From Salvelinus alpinus (Eukaryota > Chordata > Actinopteri > Salmoniformes > Salmonidae), in assembly GCF_045679555.1 (NCBI RefSeq), contig NC_092090.1:26678202-26742201 (forward strand): a DNA stretch of 64,000 nucleotides, in the 5' to 3' direction. The notes beneath the pieces are model-generated. The model was not told where the DNA came from. It did no database searches and saw nothing but the letters and a program-made list of their open reading frames with translations. Made by a program: the position numbers and the translations under genes. Positions 22,402 through 37,400 of this stretch are shown here, piece after piece (positions within the stretch are counted from its first letter, which is position 1; each line of letters starts with the position of its first letter).

Positions 22402-25400
22402 GTGTAAGAGTCAGTGGAACTGTGTGGAGTCATGTACTATACTGTAAGAGTCAGTGGTAACTGTGTGGAGTCATGTACTATACTGTAAGGTTCAGTGGTA
22501 ACTGTGTGGAGTCATGTACTATACTGTAAGAGTCAGTGGAACTTTGTGGAGTCATGTACTATACTGTAAGGTTCAGTGGTAACTGTGTGGAGTCATGTAC
22601 TATACTGTAAGGTTCAGTGGTAACTGTGTGGAGTCATGTACTATACTGTAAGAGTCAGTGGTAACTGTGTGGAGTCATGTACTATACTGTAAGGTTCAGT
22701 GGTAACTGTGTGGAGTCATGTACTATACCATGTACTATACTGTAAGGTTCAGAGGTAACTGTGTGGAGTCATGTACTATACTGTAAGGTTCAGTGGTAAC
22801 TGTGTGGAGTCATGTACTATACTGTAAGGTTCAGTGGTAACTTTGTGGAGTCATGTACTATACTGTAAGGTTCAGTGGTAACTGTGTGGAGTCATGTACT
22901 ATACTGTAAGGTTCAGTGGTAACTGTGTGGAGTCATGTACTATACTGTAAGGTTCAGTGGTAACTGTGTGGAGTCATGTACTATACCATGTACTATACTG
23001 TAAGGTTCAGAGGTAACTGTGAGGAGTCATGTACTATACTGTAAGGTTCAGTGGTAACTGTGTGGAGTCATGTACTATACTGTAAGAGTCAGTGGTAACT
23101 GTGTGGAGTCATGTACTATACCATGTACTATACTGTAAGAGTCAGAGGTAACTGTGTGGAGTCATGTACTATACTGTAAGGTTCAGTGGTAACTGTGTGG
23201 AGTCATGTACTATACCATGTACTATACTGTAAGGTTCAGAGGTAACTGTGTGGAGTCATGTACTATACTGTAAGGTTCAGTGGTAACTGTGTGGAGTCAT
23301 GTACTATACTGTAAGAGTCAGTGGAACTGTGTGGAGTCATGTACTATACTGTAAGAGTCAGTGGAACTGTGTGGAGTCATGTACTATACTGTAAGGTTCA
23401 GTGGTAACTGTGTGGAGTCATGTACTATACTGTAAGAATCAGTGGTAACTTTGTGGAGTCATGTACTATACTGTAAGAATCAGTGGTAACTTTGTGGAGT
23501 CATGTACTATACTGTAAGAGTCAGTGGAACTGTGTGGAGTCATGTACTATACTGTAAGAGTCAGTGGAACTGTGTGGAGTCATGTACTATACTGTAAGGT
23601 TCAGTGGTAACTGTGTGGAGTCATGTACTATACTGTAAGAATCAGTGGTAACTTTGTGGAGTCATGTACTATACTGTAAGGTTCAGTGGTAACTGTGTGG
23701 AGTCATGTACTATACTGTAAGGTTCAGTGGTAACTGTGTGGAGTCATGTACTATACTGTAAGAGTCAGTGGTAACTGTGTGGAGTCATGTACTATACTGT
23801 AAGGTTCAGTGGTAACTGTGTGGAGTCATGTACTATACTGTAAGTTTCAGTGGTAACTGTGTGGAGTCATGTACTATACTGTAAGAGTCAGTGGTAACTT
23901 TGTGGAGTCATGTACTATACTGTAAGAGTCAGTGGAAACTTCGTGGAGTAATGTACTATACCATGTACTATACTGTAAGAGTCAGTGGTAACTGTGTGGA
24001 GTCATGTACTATACTGTAAGGTTCAGTGGTAACTGTGTGGAGTCATGTACTATACTGTAAGAGTCAGTGGTAACTTTGTGGAGTCATGTACTATACTGTA
24101 AGGTTCAGTGGTAACTGTGTGGAGTCATGTACTATACTGTATGGTTCAGTGGTAACTGTGTGGAGTCATGTACTATACTGTAAGGTTCAGTGGTAACTGT
24201 GTGGAGTCATGTACTATATTGTAAGAGTCAGTGGTAACTGTGTGGAGTCATGTACTATACTGTAAGGTTCAGTGGTAACTGTGTGGAGTCATGTACTATA
24301 CTGTAAGGTTCAGTGGTAACTGTGTGGAGTCATGTACTATACTGTAAGAGTCAGTGGTAACTGTGTGGAGTCATGTACTATACTGTAAGAGTCAGTGGTA
24401 ACTGTGTGGAGTCATGTACTATACTGTAAGAGTCAGTGGTAACTGTGTGGAGTCATGTACTATACTGTAAGGTTCAGTGGTAACTGTGTGGAGTCATGTA
24501 CTATACTGTAAGAGTCAGTGGTAACTGTGTGGAGTCATGTACTATACCATGTACTATACTGTAAGAGTCAGAGGTAACTGTGTGGAGTCATGTACTATAC
24601 TGTAAGAGTCAGAGGTAACTGTGTGGAGTCATGTACTATACTGTAAGGTTCAGAGGTAACTGTGTGGAGTCATGTACTATACTGTAAGGTTCAGTGGTAA
24701 CTGTGTGGAGTCATGTACTATACTGTAAGAGTCAGTGGTAACTGTGTGGAGTCATGTACTATACTGTAAGGTTCAGTGGTAACTGTGTGGAGTCATGTAC
24801 TATACTGTAAGGTTCAGTGGTAACTGTGTGGAGTCATGTACTATACCATGTACTATACTGTAAGGTTCAGAGGTAACTGTGTGGAGTCATGTACTATACT
24901 ATAAGAGTCAGTGGTAACTGTGTGGAGTCATGTACTATACTGTAAGGTTCAGTGGTAACTGTGTGGAGTCATGTACTATACTGTAAGAGTCAGTGGTAAC
25001 TGTGTGGAGTCATGTACTATACTGTAAGAGTCAGTGGTAACTTTGTGGAGTCATGTACTATACTGTAAGGTTCAGTGGTAACTGTGTGGAGTCATGTACT
25101 ATACTGTAAGAGTCAGTGGTAACTTTGTGGAGTCATGTACTATACTGTAAGGTTCAGTGGTAACTGTGTGGAGTCATGTACTATACTGTAAGAGTCAGTG
25201 GTAACTGTGTGGAGTCATGTACTATACTGTAAGAGTCAGTGGTAACTGTGTGGAGTCATGTACTATACTGTAAGGTTCAGTGGTAACTGTGTGGAGTCAT
25301 GTACTATACTGTAAGGTTCAGTGGTAACTGTGTGGAGTCTGTACTATACTGTAAGAGTCAGTGGTAACTGTGTGGAGTCATGTACTATACTGTAAGAGTC

Positions 25401-28400
25401 AGTGGTAACTGTGTGGAGTCATGTACTATACTGTAAGGTTCAGTGGTAACTGTGTGGAGTCATGTACTATACTGTAAGGTTCAGTGGTAACTGTGTGGAG
25501 TCATGTACTATACTGTAAGAGTCAGTGGTAACTGTGTGGAGTCATGTACTATACCATGTACTATACTGTAAGAGTCAGAGGTAACTGTGTGGAGTCATGT
25601 ACTATACTGTAAGAGTCAGAGGTAACTGTGTGGAGTCATGTACTATACTGTAAGGTTCAGAGGTAACTGTGTGGAGTCATGTACTATACTGTAAGGTTCA
25701 GTGGTAACTGTGTGGAGTCATGTACTATACTGTAAGAGTCAGTGGTAACTGTGTGGAGTCATGTACTATACTGTAAGGTTCAGTGGTAACTGTGTGGAGT
25801 CATGTACTATACTGTAAGGTTCAGTGGTAACTGTGTGGAGTCATGTACTATACCATGTACTATACTGTAAGGTTCAGAGGTAACTGTGTGGAGTCATGTA
25901 CTATACTATAAGAGTCAGTGGTAACTGTGTGGAGTCATGTACTATACTGTAAGGTTCAGTGGTAACTGTGTGGAGTCATGTACTATACTGTAAGAGTCAG
26001 TGGTAACTGTGTGGAGTCATGTACTATACTGTAAGAGTCAGTGGTAACTTTGTGGAGTCATGTACTATACTGTAAGGTTCAGTGGTAACTGTGTGGAGTC
26101 ATGTACTATACTGTAAGAGTCAGTGGTAACTTTGTGGAGTCATGTACTATACTGTAAGGTTCAGTGGTAACTGTGTGGAGTCATGTACTATACTGTAAGA
26201 GTCAGTGGTAACTGTGTGGAGTCATGTACTATACCATGTACTATACTGTAAGGTTCAGAGGTAACTGTGTGGAGTCATGTACTATACTGTAAGGTTCAGT
26301 GGTAACTGTGTGGAGTCATGTACTATACCATGTACTATACTGTAAGGTTCAGAGGTAACTGTGTGGAGTCATGTACTATACTGTAAGAGTCAGTGGTAAC
26401 TGTGTGGAGTCATGTACTATACTGTAAGGTTCAGTGGTAACTGTGTGGAGTCATGTACTATACTGTAAGAGTCAGTGGTAACTGTGTGGAGTCATGTACT
26501 ATACCATGTACTATACTGTAAGGTTCAGAGGTAACTGTGTGGAGTCATGTACTATACTGTAAGGTTCAGTGGTAACTGTGTGGAGTCATGTACTATACTG
26601 TAAGAGTCAGTGGTAACTGTGTGGAGTCATGTACTATACCATGTACTATACTGTAAGGTTCAGAGGTAACTGTGTGGAGTCATGTACTATACTGTAAGGT
26701 TCAGTGGTAACTGTGTGGAGTCATGTACTATACTGTAAGGTTCAGAGGTAACTGTGTGGAGTCATGTACTATACTGTAAGGTTCAGTGGTAACTGTGTGG
26801 AGTCATGTACTATACTGTAAGGTTCAGGGGTAACTGTGTGGAGTCATGTACTATACTGTAAGAGTCAGTGGTAACTGTGTGGAGTCATGTACTATACTGT
26901 AAGAGTCAGAGGTAACTGTGTGGAGTCATGTACTATACTGTAAGGTTCAGTGGTAACTGTGTGGAGTCATGTACTATACTGTAAGGTTCAGAGGTAACTG
27001 TGTGGAGTCATGTACTATACTGTAAGAGTCAGTGGTAACTGTGTGGAGTCATGTACTATACTGTAAGAGTCAGTGGTAACTGTGTGGAGTCATGTACTAT
27101 ACTGTAAGAGTCAGTGGTAACTGTGTGGAGTCATGTACTATACTGTAAGAGTCAGTGGTAACTGTGTGGAGTCATGTACTATACTGTAAGGTTCAGTGGT
27201 AACTGTGTGGAGTCATGTACTATACTGTAAGAGTCAGTGGTAACTGTGTGGAGTCATGTACTATACTGTAAGAGTCAGTGGTAACTGTGTGGAGTCATGT
27301 ACTATACTGTAAGGTTCAGTGGAACTGTGTGGAGTCATGTACTATACTGTAAGGTTCAGTGGTAACTGTTTGGAGTCATGTACTATACTGTAAGAGTCAG
27401 AGGTAACTGTGTGGAGTCATGTACTATACTGTAAGGTTCAGTGGTAACTGTGTGGAGTCATGTACTATACCATGTACTATACTGTAAGAGTCAGTGGTAA
27501 CTGTGTGGAGTCATGTACTATACTGTAAGGTTCAGTGGAACTGTGTGGAGTCATGTACTATACTGTAAGGTTCAGTGGTAACTGTTTGGAGTCATGTACT
27601 ATACTGTAAGGTTCAGTGGTAACTGTGTGGAGTCATGTACTATACTGTAAGGTTCAGTGGTAACTGTGTGGAGTCATGTACTATACCATGTACTATACTG
27701 TAAGGTTCAGAGGTAACTGTGTGGAGTCATGTACTATACTGTAAGGTTCAGTGGTAACTGTGTGGAGTCATGTACTATACCATGTACTATACTGTAAGGT
27801 TCAGAGGTAACTGTGTGGAGTCATGTACTATACTGTAAGGTTCAGAGGTAACTGTGTGGAGTCATGTACTATACTGTAAGAGTCAGTGGTAACTGTGTGG
27901 AGTCATGTACTATACTGTAAGAGTCAGTGGTAACTTTGTGGAGTCATGTACTATACTGTAAGGTTCAGTGGTAACTGTGTGGAGTCATGTACTATACTGT
28001 AAGGTTCAGTGGTAACTGTGTGGAGTCATGTACTATACTGTAAGAGTAAGTGGTAACTGTGTGGAGTCATGTACTATACTGTAAGAGTCAGAGGTAACTG
28101 TGTGGAGTCATGTACTATACTGTAAGGTTCAGTGGTAACTGTGTGGAGTCATGTACTATACTGTAAGAGTCAGTGGTAACTGTGTGGAGTCATGTACCCT
28201 ACCATGTACTATACTGTAAGGTTCAGAGGTAACTTTGTGGAGTCATGTACTATACTGTAAGGTTCAGAGGTAACTGTGTGGAGTCATGTACTATACTGTA
28301 AGGTTCAGTGGTAACTGTGTGGAGTCATGTACTATATACTGTAAGGTTCAGTGGTAACTGTGTGGAGTCATGTACTATACTGTAAGGTTCAGTGGTAACT

Positions 28401-31400
28401 GTGTGGAGTCATGTACTATACTGTAAGAGTCAGTGGTAACTGTGTGGAGTCATGTACTATACTGTAAGGTTCAGTGGAACTGTGTGGAGTCATGTACTAT
28501 ACTGTAAGGTTCAGTGGTAACTGTGTGGAGTCATGTACTATACTGTAAGAGTCAGTGGAACTGTGTGGAGTCATGTACTATACTGTAAGAGTCAGTGGAA
28601 CTGTGTGGAGTCATGTACTATACTGTAAGAGGTAGTGGAACTGTGTGGAGTCATGTACTATACTGTAAGGTTCAGTGGTAACTGTGTGGAGTCATGTACT
28701 ATACTGTAAGGTTCAGTGGTAACTGTGTGGAGTCATGTACTATACTGTAAGGTTCAGAGGTAACTGTGTGGAGTCATGTACTATACTGTAAGAGTCAGTG
28801 GTAACTGTGTGGAGTCATGTACTATACTGTAAGGTTCAGTGGTAACTGTGTGGAGTCATGTACTATACTGTAAGGTTCAGTGGTAACTGTGTGGAGTCAT
28901 GTACTATACTGTAAGGTTCAGTGGTAACTGTGTGGAGTCATGTACTATACTGTAAGGTTCAGTGGTAACTGTGTGGAGTCATGTACTATACTGTAAGAGT
29001 CAGTGGTAACTTTGTGGAGTCATGTACTATACTGTAAGGTTCAGTGGTAACTGTGTGGAGTCATGTACTATACCATGTACTATACTGTAAGGTTCAGTGG
29101 TAACTGTGTGGAGTCATGTACTATACCATGTACTATACTGTACGGTTCAGTGGTAACTGTGTGGAGTCATGTACTATACTGTAAGGTTCAGAGGTAACTG
29201 TGTGGAGTCATGTACTATACTGTAAGGTTCAGTGGTAACTGTGTGGAGTCATGTACTATACTGTAAGGTTCAGTGGTAACTGTGTGGAGTCATGTACTAT
29301 ACTGTAAGGTTCAGTGGTAACTGTGTGGAGTCATGTACTATACTGTAAGGTTCAGTGGTAACTGTGTGGAGTCATGTACTATACTGTAAGGTTCAGTGGT
29401 AACTGTGTGGAGTCATGTACTATACTGTAAGGTTCAGTGGTAACTGTGTGGAGTCATGTACTATACTGTAAGAGTCAGTGGTAACTTTGTGGAGTCATGT
29501 ACTATACTGTAAGGTTCAGTGGTAACTGTGTGGAGTCATGTACTATACCATGTACTATACTGTAAGGTTCAGTGGTAACTGTGTGGAGTCATGTACTATA
29601 CTGTAAGGTTCAGAGGTAACTGTGTGGAGTCATGTACTATATACTGTAAGGTTCAGTGGTAACTGTGTGGAGTCATGTACTATACTGTAAGGTTCAGAGG
29701 TAACTGTGTGGAGTCATGTACTATACTGTAAGGTTCAGAGGTAACTGTGTGGAGTCATGTACTATACCATGTACTATACTGTAAGGTTCAGTGGTAACTG
29801 TGTGGAGTCATGTACTATACTGTAAGGTTCAGTGGTAACTGTGTGGAGTCATGTACTATACTGTAAGGTTCAGTGGTAACTGTGTGGAGTCATGTACTAT
29901 ACTGTAAGGTTCAGAGGTAACTGTGTGGAGTCATGTACTATACTGTAAGGTTCAGTGGTAACTGTGTGGAGTCATGTACTATACTGTAAGGTTCAGTGGT
30001 AACTGTGTGGAGTCATGTACTATACTGTAAGAGTCAGTGGTAACTGTGTGGAGTCATGTACTATACTGTAAGAGTCAGAGGTAACTGTGTGGAGTCATGT
30101 ACTATACTGTAAGGTTCAGTGGTAACTGTGTGGAGTCATGTACTATACTGTAAGGTTCAGAGGTAACTGTGTGGAGTCATGTACTATACTGTAAGAGTCA
30201 GTGGTAACTGTGTGGAGTCATGTACTATACTGTAAGAGTCAGTGGTAACTGTGTGGAGTCATGTACTATACTGTAAGAGTCAGTGGTAACTGTGTGGAGT
30301 CATGTACTATACTGTAAGAGTCAGTGGTAACTGTGTGGAGTCATGTACTATACTGTAAGGTTCAGTGGTAACTGTGTGGAGTCATGTACTATACTGTAAG
30401 AGTCAGTGGTAACTGTGTGGAGTCATGTACTATACTGTAAGAGTCAGTGGTAACTGTGTGGAGTCATGTACTATACTGTAAGGTTCAGTGGAACTGTGTG
30501 GAGTCATGTACTATACTGTAAGGATGTCATAAGGTGAATGCACCAATTTGTAAGTCGCTCTGGATAAGAGCGTCTGCTAAATGACTTAAATGTAAATGTA
30601 AGGTTCAGTGGTAACTGTTTGGAGTCATGTACTATACTGTAAGAGTCAGAGGTAACTGTGTGGAGTCATGTACTATACTGTAAGGTTCAGTGGTAACTGT
30701 GTGGAGTCATGTACTATACTGTAAGGTTCAGTGGTAACTGTGTGGAGTCATGTACTATACCATGTACTATACTGTAAGGTTCAGAGGTAACTGTGTGGAG
30801 TCATGTACTATACTGTAAGGTTCAGTGGTAACTGTGTGGAGTCATGTACTATACCATGTACTATACTGTAAGGTTCAGTGGTAACTGTGTGGAGTCATGT
30901 ACTATACTGTAAGGTTCAGAGGTAACTGTGTGGAGTCATGTACTATATACTGTAAGGTTCAGTGGTAACTGTGTGGAGTCATGTACTATACTGTAAGGTT
31001 CAGAGGTAACTGTGTGGAGTCATGTACTATATACTGTAAGGTTCAGTGGTAACTGTGTGGAGTCATGTACTATACTGTAAGGTTCAGAGGTAACTGTGTG
31101 GAGTCATGTACTATACCATGTACTATACTGTAAGGTTCAGTGGTAACTGTGTGGAGTCATGTACTATACTGTAAGGTTCAGTGGTAACTGTGTGGAGTCA
31201 TGTACTATACTGTAAGGTTCAGTGGTAACTGTGTGGAGTCATGTACTATACTGTAAGGTTCAGTGGTAACTATTTGGAGTCATGTACTATACTGTAAGAT
31301 TCAGTGGTAACTGTGTGGAGTCATGTACTATACTGTAAGGTTCAGTGGTAACTGTGTGGAGTCATGTACTATACTGTAAGAGTCAGTGGTAACTGTGTGG

Positions 31401-34400
31401 AGTCATGTACTATACTGTAAGGTTCAGTGGTAACTTTGTGGAGTCATGTACTATACCATGTACTATACTGTAAGGTTCAGAGGTAACTGTGTGGAGTCAT
31501 GTACTATACTGTAAGAGTCAGAGGTAACTGTGTGGAGTCATGTACTATACTGTAAGGTTCAGAGGTAACTGTGTGGAGTCATGTACTATACTGTAAGGTT
31601 CAGAGGTAACTGTGTGGAGTCATGTACTATACTGTAAGGTTCAGTGGTAACTGTGTGGAGTCATGTACTATACTGTAAGGTTCAGTGGTAACTGTGTGGA
31701 GTCATGTACTATACTGTACGGTTCAGTGGTAACTGTGTGGAGTCATGTACTATACTGTAAGGTTCAGTGGTAACTGTGTGGAGTCATGTACTATACTGTA
31801 CGGTTCAGTGGTAACTTTGTGGAGTCATGTACTATACTGTAAGGTTCAGTGGTAACTGTGTGGAGTCATGTACTATACTGTAAGGTTCAGTGGTAACTGT
31901 GTGGAGTCATGTACTATACCATGTACTATACTGTAAGGTTCAGAGGTAACTGTGTGGAGTCATGTACTATACTGTAAGGTTCAGTGGTAACTGTGTGGAG
32001 TCATGTACTATACCGTAAGGTTCAGTGGTAACTGTGTGGAGTCATGTACTATACTGTAAGAGTCAGTGGTAACTGTGTGGAGTCATGTACTATACCATGT
32101 ACTATACTGTAAGAGTCAGTGGTAACTGTGTGGAGTCATGTACTATACTGTAAGAGTCAGAGGTAACTGTGTGGAGTCATGTACTATACTGTAAGGTTCA
32201 GTGGTAACTGTTTGGAGTCATGTACTATACTGTAAGGTTCAGTGGTAACTGTGTGGAGTCATGTACTATACTGTAAGGTTCAGTGGTAACTGTGTGGAGT
32301 CATGTACTATACTGTAAGAGTCAGTGGTAACTGTGTGGAGTCATGTACTATACTGTAAGGTTCAGTGGTAACTGTGTGGAGTCATGTACTATACCATGTA
32401 CTATACTGTAAGGTTCAGAGGTAACTGTGTGGAGTCATGTACTATACTGTAAGGTTCAGTGGTAACTGTGTGGAGTCATGTACTATACTGTAAGAGTCAG
32501 TGGTAACTGTGTGGAGTCATGTACTATACTGTAAGGTTCAGTGGAACTGTGTGGAGTCATGTACTATACTGTAAGGTTCAGTGGTAACTGTGTGGAGTCA
32601 TGTACTATACTGTAAGAGTCAGTGGAACTGTGTGGAGTCATGTACTATACTGTAAGAGTCAGTGGAACTGTGTGGAGTCATGTACTATACTGTAAGAGGT
32701 AGTGGAACTGTGTGGAGTCATGTACTATACTGTAAGGTTCAGTGGTAACTGTGTGGAGTCATGTACTATACTGTAAGGTTCAGTGGTAACTGTGTGGAGT
32801 CATGTACTATACTGTAAGGTTCAGAGGTAACTGTGTGGAGTCATGTACTATACTGTAAGAGTCAGCGGTAACTGTGTGGAGTCATGTACTATACTGTAAG
32901 GTTCAGTGGTAACTGTGTGGAGTCATGTACTATACTGTAAGGTTCAGTGGTAACTGTGTGGAGTCATGTACTATACTGTAAGGTTCAGTGGTAACTGTGT
33001 GGAGTCATGTACTATACTGTAAGGTTCAGTGGTAACTGTGTGGAGTCATGTACTATACTGTAAGAGTCAGTGGTAACTTTGTGGAGTCATGTACTATACT
33101 GTAAGGTTCAGTGGTAACTGTGTGGAGTCATGTACTATACCATGTACTATACTGTAAGGTTCAGTGGTAACTGTGTGGAGTCATGTACTATACCATGTAC
33201 TATACTGTATGGTTCAGTGGTAACTGTGTGGAGTCATGTACTATACTGTAAGGTTCAGAGGTAACTGTGTGGAGTCATGTACTATATACTGTAAGGTTCA
33301 GTGGTAACTGTGTGGAGTCATGTACTATACTGTAAGGTTCAGAGGTAACTGTGTGGAGTCATGTACTATACTGTAAGGTTCAGAGGTAACTGTGTGGAGT
33401 CATGTACTATACCATGTACTATACTGTAAGGTTCAGTGGTAACTGTGTGGAGTCATGTACTATACTGTAAGGTTCAGTGGTAACTGTGTGGAGTCATGTA
33501 CTATACTGTAAGGTTCAGTGGTAACTGTGTGGAGTCATGTACTATACTGTAAGGTTCAGAGGTAACTGTGTGGAGTCATGTACTATACTGTAAGGTTCAG
33601 TGGTAACTGTGTGGAGTCATGTACTATACTGTAAGGTTCAGTGGTAACTGTGTGGAGTCATGTACTATACTGTAAGAGTCAGTGGTAACTGTGTGGAGTC
33701 ATGTACTATACTGTAAGAGTCAGAGGTAACTGTGTGGAGTCATGTACTATACTGTAAGGTTCAGTGGTAACTGTGTGGAGTCATGTACTATACTGTAAGG
33801 TTCAGAGGTAACTGTGTGGAGTCATGTACTATACTGTAAGAGTCAGTGGTAACTGTGTGGAGTCATGTACTATACTGTAAGAGTCAGTGGTAACTGTGTG
33901 GAGTCATGTACTATACTGTAAGAGTCAGTGGTAACTGTGTGGAGTCATGTACTATACTGTAAGAGTCAGTGGTAACTGTGTGGAGTCATGTACTATACTG
34001 TAAGGTTCAGTGGTAACTGTGTGGAGTCATGTACTATACTGTAAGAGTCAGTGGTAACTGTGTGGAGTCATGTACTATACTGTAAGAGTCAGTGGTAACT
34101 GTGTGGAGTCATGTACTATACTGTAAGGTTCAGTGGAACTGTGTGGAGTCATGTACTATACTGTAAGGTTCAGTGGTAACTGTTTGGAGTCATGTACTAT
34201 ACTGTAAGAGTCAGAGGTAACTGTGTGGAGTCATGTACTATACTGTAAGGTTCAGTGGTAACTGTGTGGAGTCATGTACTATACTGTAAGGTTCAGTGGT
34301 AACTGTGTGGAGTCATGTACTATACCATGTACTATACTGTAAGGTTCAGAGGTAACTGTGTGGAGTCATGTACTATACTGTAAGGTTCAGTGGTAACTGT

Positions 34401-37400
34401 GTGGAGTCATGTACTATACCATGTACTATACTGTAAGGTTCAGTGGTAACTGTGTGGAGTCATGTACTATACTGTAAGGTTCAGAGGTAACTGTGTGGAG
34501 TCATGTACTATATACTGTAAGGTTCAGTGGTAACTGTGTGGAGTCATGTACTATACTGTAAGGTTCAGAGGTAACTGTGTGGAGTCATGTACTATACCAT
34601 GTACTATACTGTAAGGTTCAGTGGTAACTGTGTGGAGTCATGTACTATACTGTAAGGTTCAGTGGTAACTGTGTGGAGTCATGTACTATACTGTAAGGTT
34701 CAGTGGTAACTGTGTGGAGTCATGTACTATACTGTAAGGTTCAGTGGTAACTATTTGGAGTCATGTACTATACTGTAAGATTCAGTGGTAACTGTGTGGA
34801 GTCATGTACTATACTGTAAGGTTCAGTGGTAACTGTGTGGAGTCATGTACTATACTGTAAGAGTCAGTGGTAACTGTGTGGAGTCATGTACTATACTGTA
34901 AGGTTCAGTGGTAACTTTGTGGAGTCATGTACTATACCATGTACTATACTGTAAGGTTCAGTGGTAACTGTGTGGAGTCATGTACTATACTGTAAGGTTC
35001 AGTGGTAACTGTGTGGAGTCATGTACTATACTGTAAGAGTCAGAGGTAACTGTGTGGAGTCATGTACTATACTGTAAGGTTCAGAGGTAACTGTGTGGAG
35101 TCATGTACTATACTGTAAGGTTCAGAGGTAACTGTGTGGAGTCATGTACTATACTGTAAGGTTCAGTGGTAACTGTGTGGAGTCATGTACTATACTGTAA
35201 GGTTCAGTGGTAACTGTGTGGAGTCATGTACTATACTGTACGGTTCAGTGGTAACTGTGTGGAGTCATGTACTATACTGTAAGGTTCAGTGGTAACTGTG
35301 TGGAGTCATGTACTATACTGTACGGTTCAGTGGTAACTTTGTGGAGTCATGTACTATACTGTAAGGTTCAGTGGTAACTGTGTGGAGTCATATACTATAC
35401 TGTAAGGTTCAGTGGTAACTGTGTGGAGTCATGTACTATACCATGTACTATACTGTAAGGTTCAGTGGTAACTGTGTGGAGTCATGTACTATACCGTAAG
35501 GTTCAGTGGTAACTGTGTGGAGTCATGTACTATACTGTAAGAGTCAGTGGTAACTGTGTGGAGTCATGTACTATACCATGTACTATACTGTAAGAGTCAG
35601 TGGTAACTGTGTGGAGTCATGTACTATACTGTAAGAGTCAGAGGTAACTGTGTGGAGTCATGTACTATACTGTAAGGTTCAGTGGTAACTGTTTGGAGTC
35701 ATGTACTATACTGTAAGGTTCAGTGGTAACTGTGTGGAGTCATGTACTATACTGTAAGGTTCAGTGGTAACTGTGTGGAGTCATGTACTATACTGTAAGA
35801 GTCAGTGGTAACTGTGTGGAGTCATGTACTATACTGTAAGGTTCAGTGGTAACTGTGTGGAGTCATGTACTATACCATGTACTATACTGTAAGGTTCAGA
35901 GGTAACTGTGTGGAGTCATGTACTATACTGTAAGGTTCAGTGGTAACTGTGTGGAGTCATGTACTATACTGTAAGGTTCAGTGGTAACTGTGTGGAGTCA
36001 TGTACTATACTGTAAGAGTCAGAGGTAACTGTGTGGAGTCATGTACTATACTGTAAGGTTCAGAGGTAACTGTGTGGAGTCATGTACTATACTGTAAGGT
36101 TCAGAGGTAACTGTGTGGAGTCATGTACTATACTGTAAGGTTCAGTGGTAACTGTGTGGAGTCATGTACTATACTGTAAGGTTCAGTGGTAACTTTGTGG
36201 AGTCATGTACTATACTGTAAGGTTCAGTGGTAACTGTGTGGAGTCATGTACTATACTGTAAGGTTCAGTGGTAACTTTGTGGAGTCATGTACTATACTGT
36301 AAGGTTCAGTGGTAACTGTGTGGAGTCATGTACTATACTGTAAGGTTCAGTGGTAACTTTGTGGAGTCATGTACTATACTGTAAGGTTCAGTGGTAACTG
36401 TGTGGAGTCATGTACTATACTGTAAGGTTCAGTGGTAACTTTGTGGAGTCATGTACTATACTGTAAGGTTCAGTGGTAACTGTGTGGAGTCATGTACTAT
36501 ACCATGTACTATACTGTAAGGTTCAGTGGTAACTGTGTGGAGTCATGTACTATACTGTAAGGTTCAGTGGTAACTGTGTGGAGTCATGTACTATACTGTA
36601 AGGTTCAGTGGTAACTGTGTGGAGTCATGTACTATACTGTAAGGTTCAGTGGTAACTGTGTGGAGTCATGTACTATACTGTAAGGTTCAGTGGTAACTGT
36701 GTGGAGTCATGTACTATACTGTAAGGTTCAGTGGTAACTGTGTGGAGTCATGTACTATACCATGTACTATACTGTAAGGTTCAGATGTAACTGTGTGGAG
36801 TCATGTACTATACTGTAAGGTTCAGTGGTAACTGTGTGGAGTCATGTACTATACCATGTACTATACTGTAAGGTTCAGTGGTAACTGTGTGGAGTCATGT
36901 ACTATACTGTAAGGTTCAGAGGTAACTGTGTGGAGTCATGTACTATATACTGTAAGGTTCAGTGGTAACTGTGTGGAGTCATGTACTATACTGTAAGGTT
37001 CAGAGGTAACTGTGTGGAGTCATGTACTATACCATGTACTATACTGTAAGGTTCAGTGGTAACTGTGTGGAGTCATGTACTATACTGTAAGGTTCAGTGG
37101 TAACTGTGTGGAGTCATGTACTATACTGTAAGGTTCAGTGGTAACTGTGTGGAGTCATGTACTATACTGTAAGGTTCAGTGGTAACTATTTGGAGTCATG
37201 TACTATACTGTAAGATTCAGTGGTAACTGTGTGGAGTCATGTACTATACTGTAAGGTTCAGTGGTAACTGTGTGGAGTCATGTACTATACTGTAAGAGTC
37301 AGTGGTAACTGTGTGGAGTCATGTACTATACTGTAAGGTTCAGTGGTAACTTTGTGGAGTCATGTACTATACCATGTACTATACTGTAAGGTTCAGAGGT

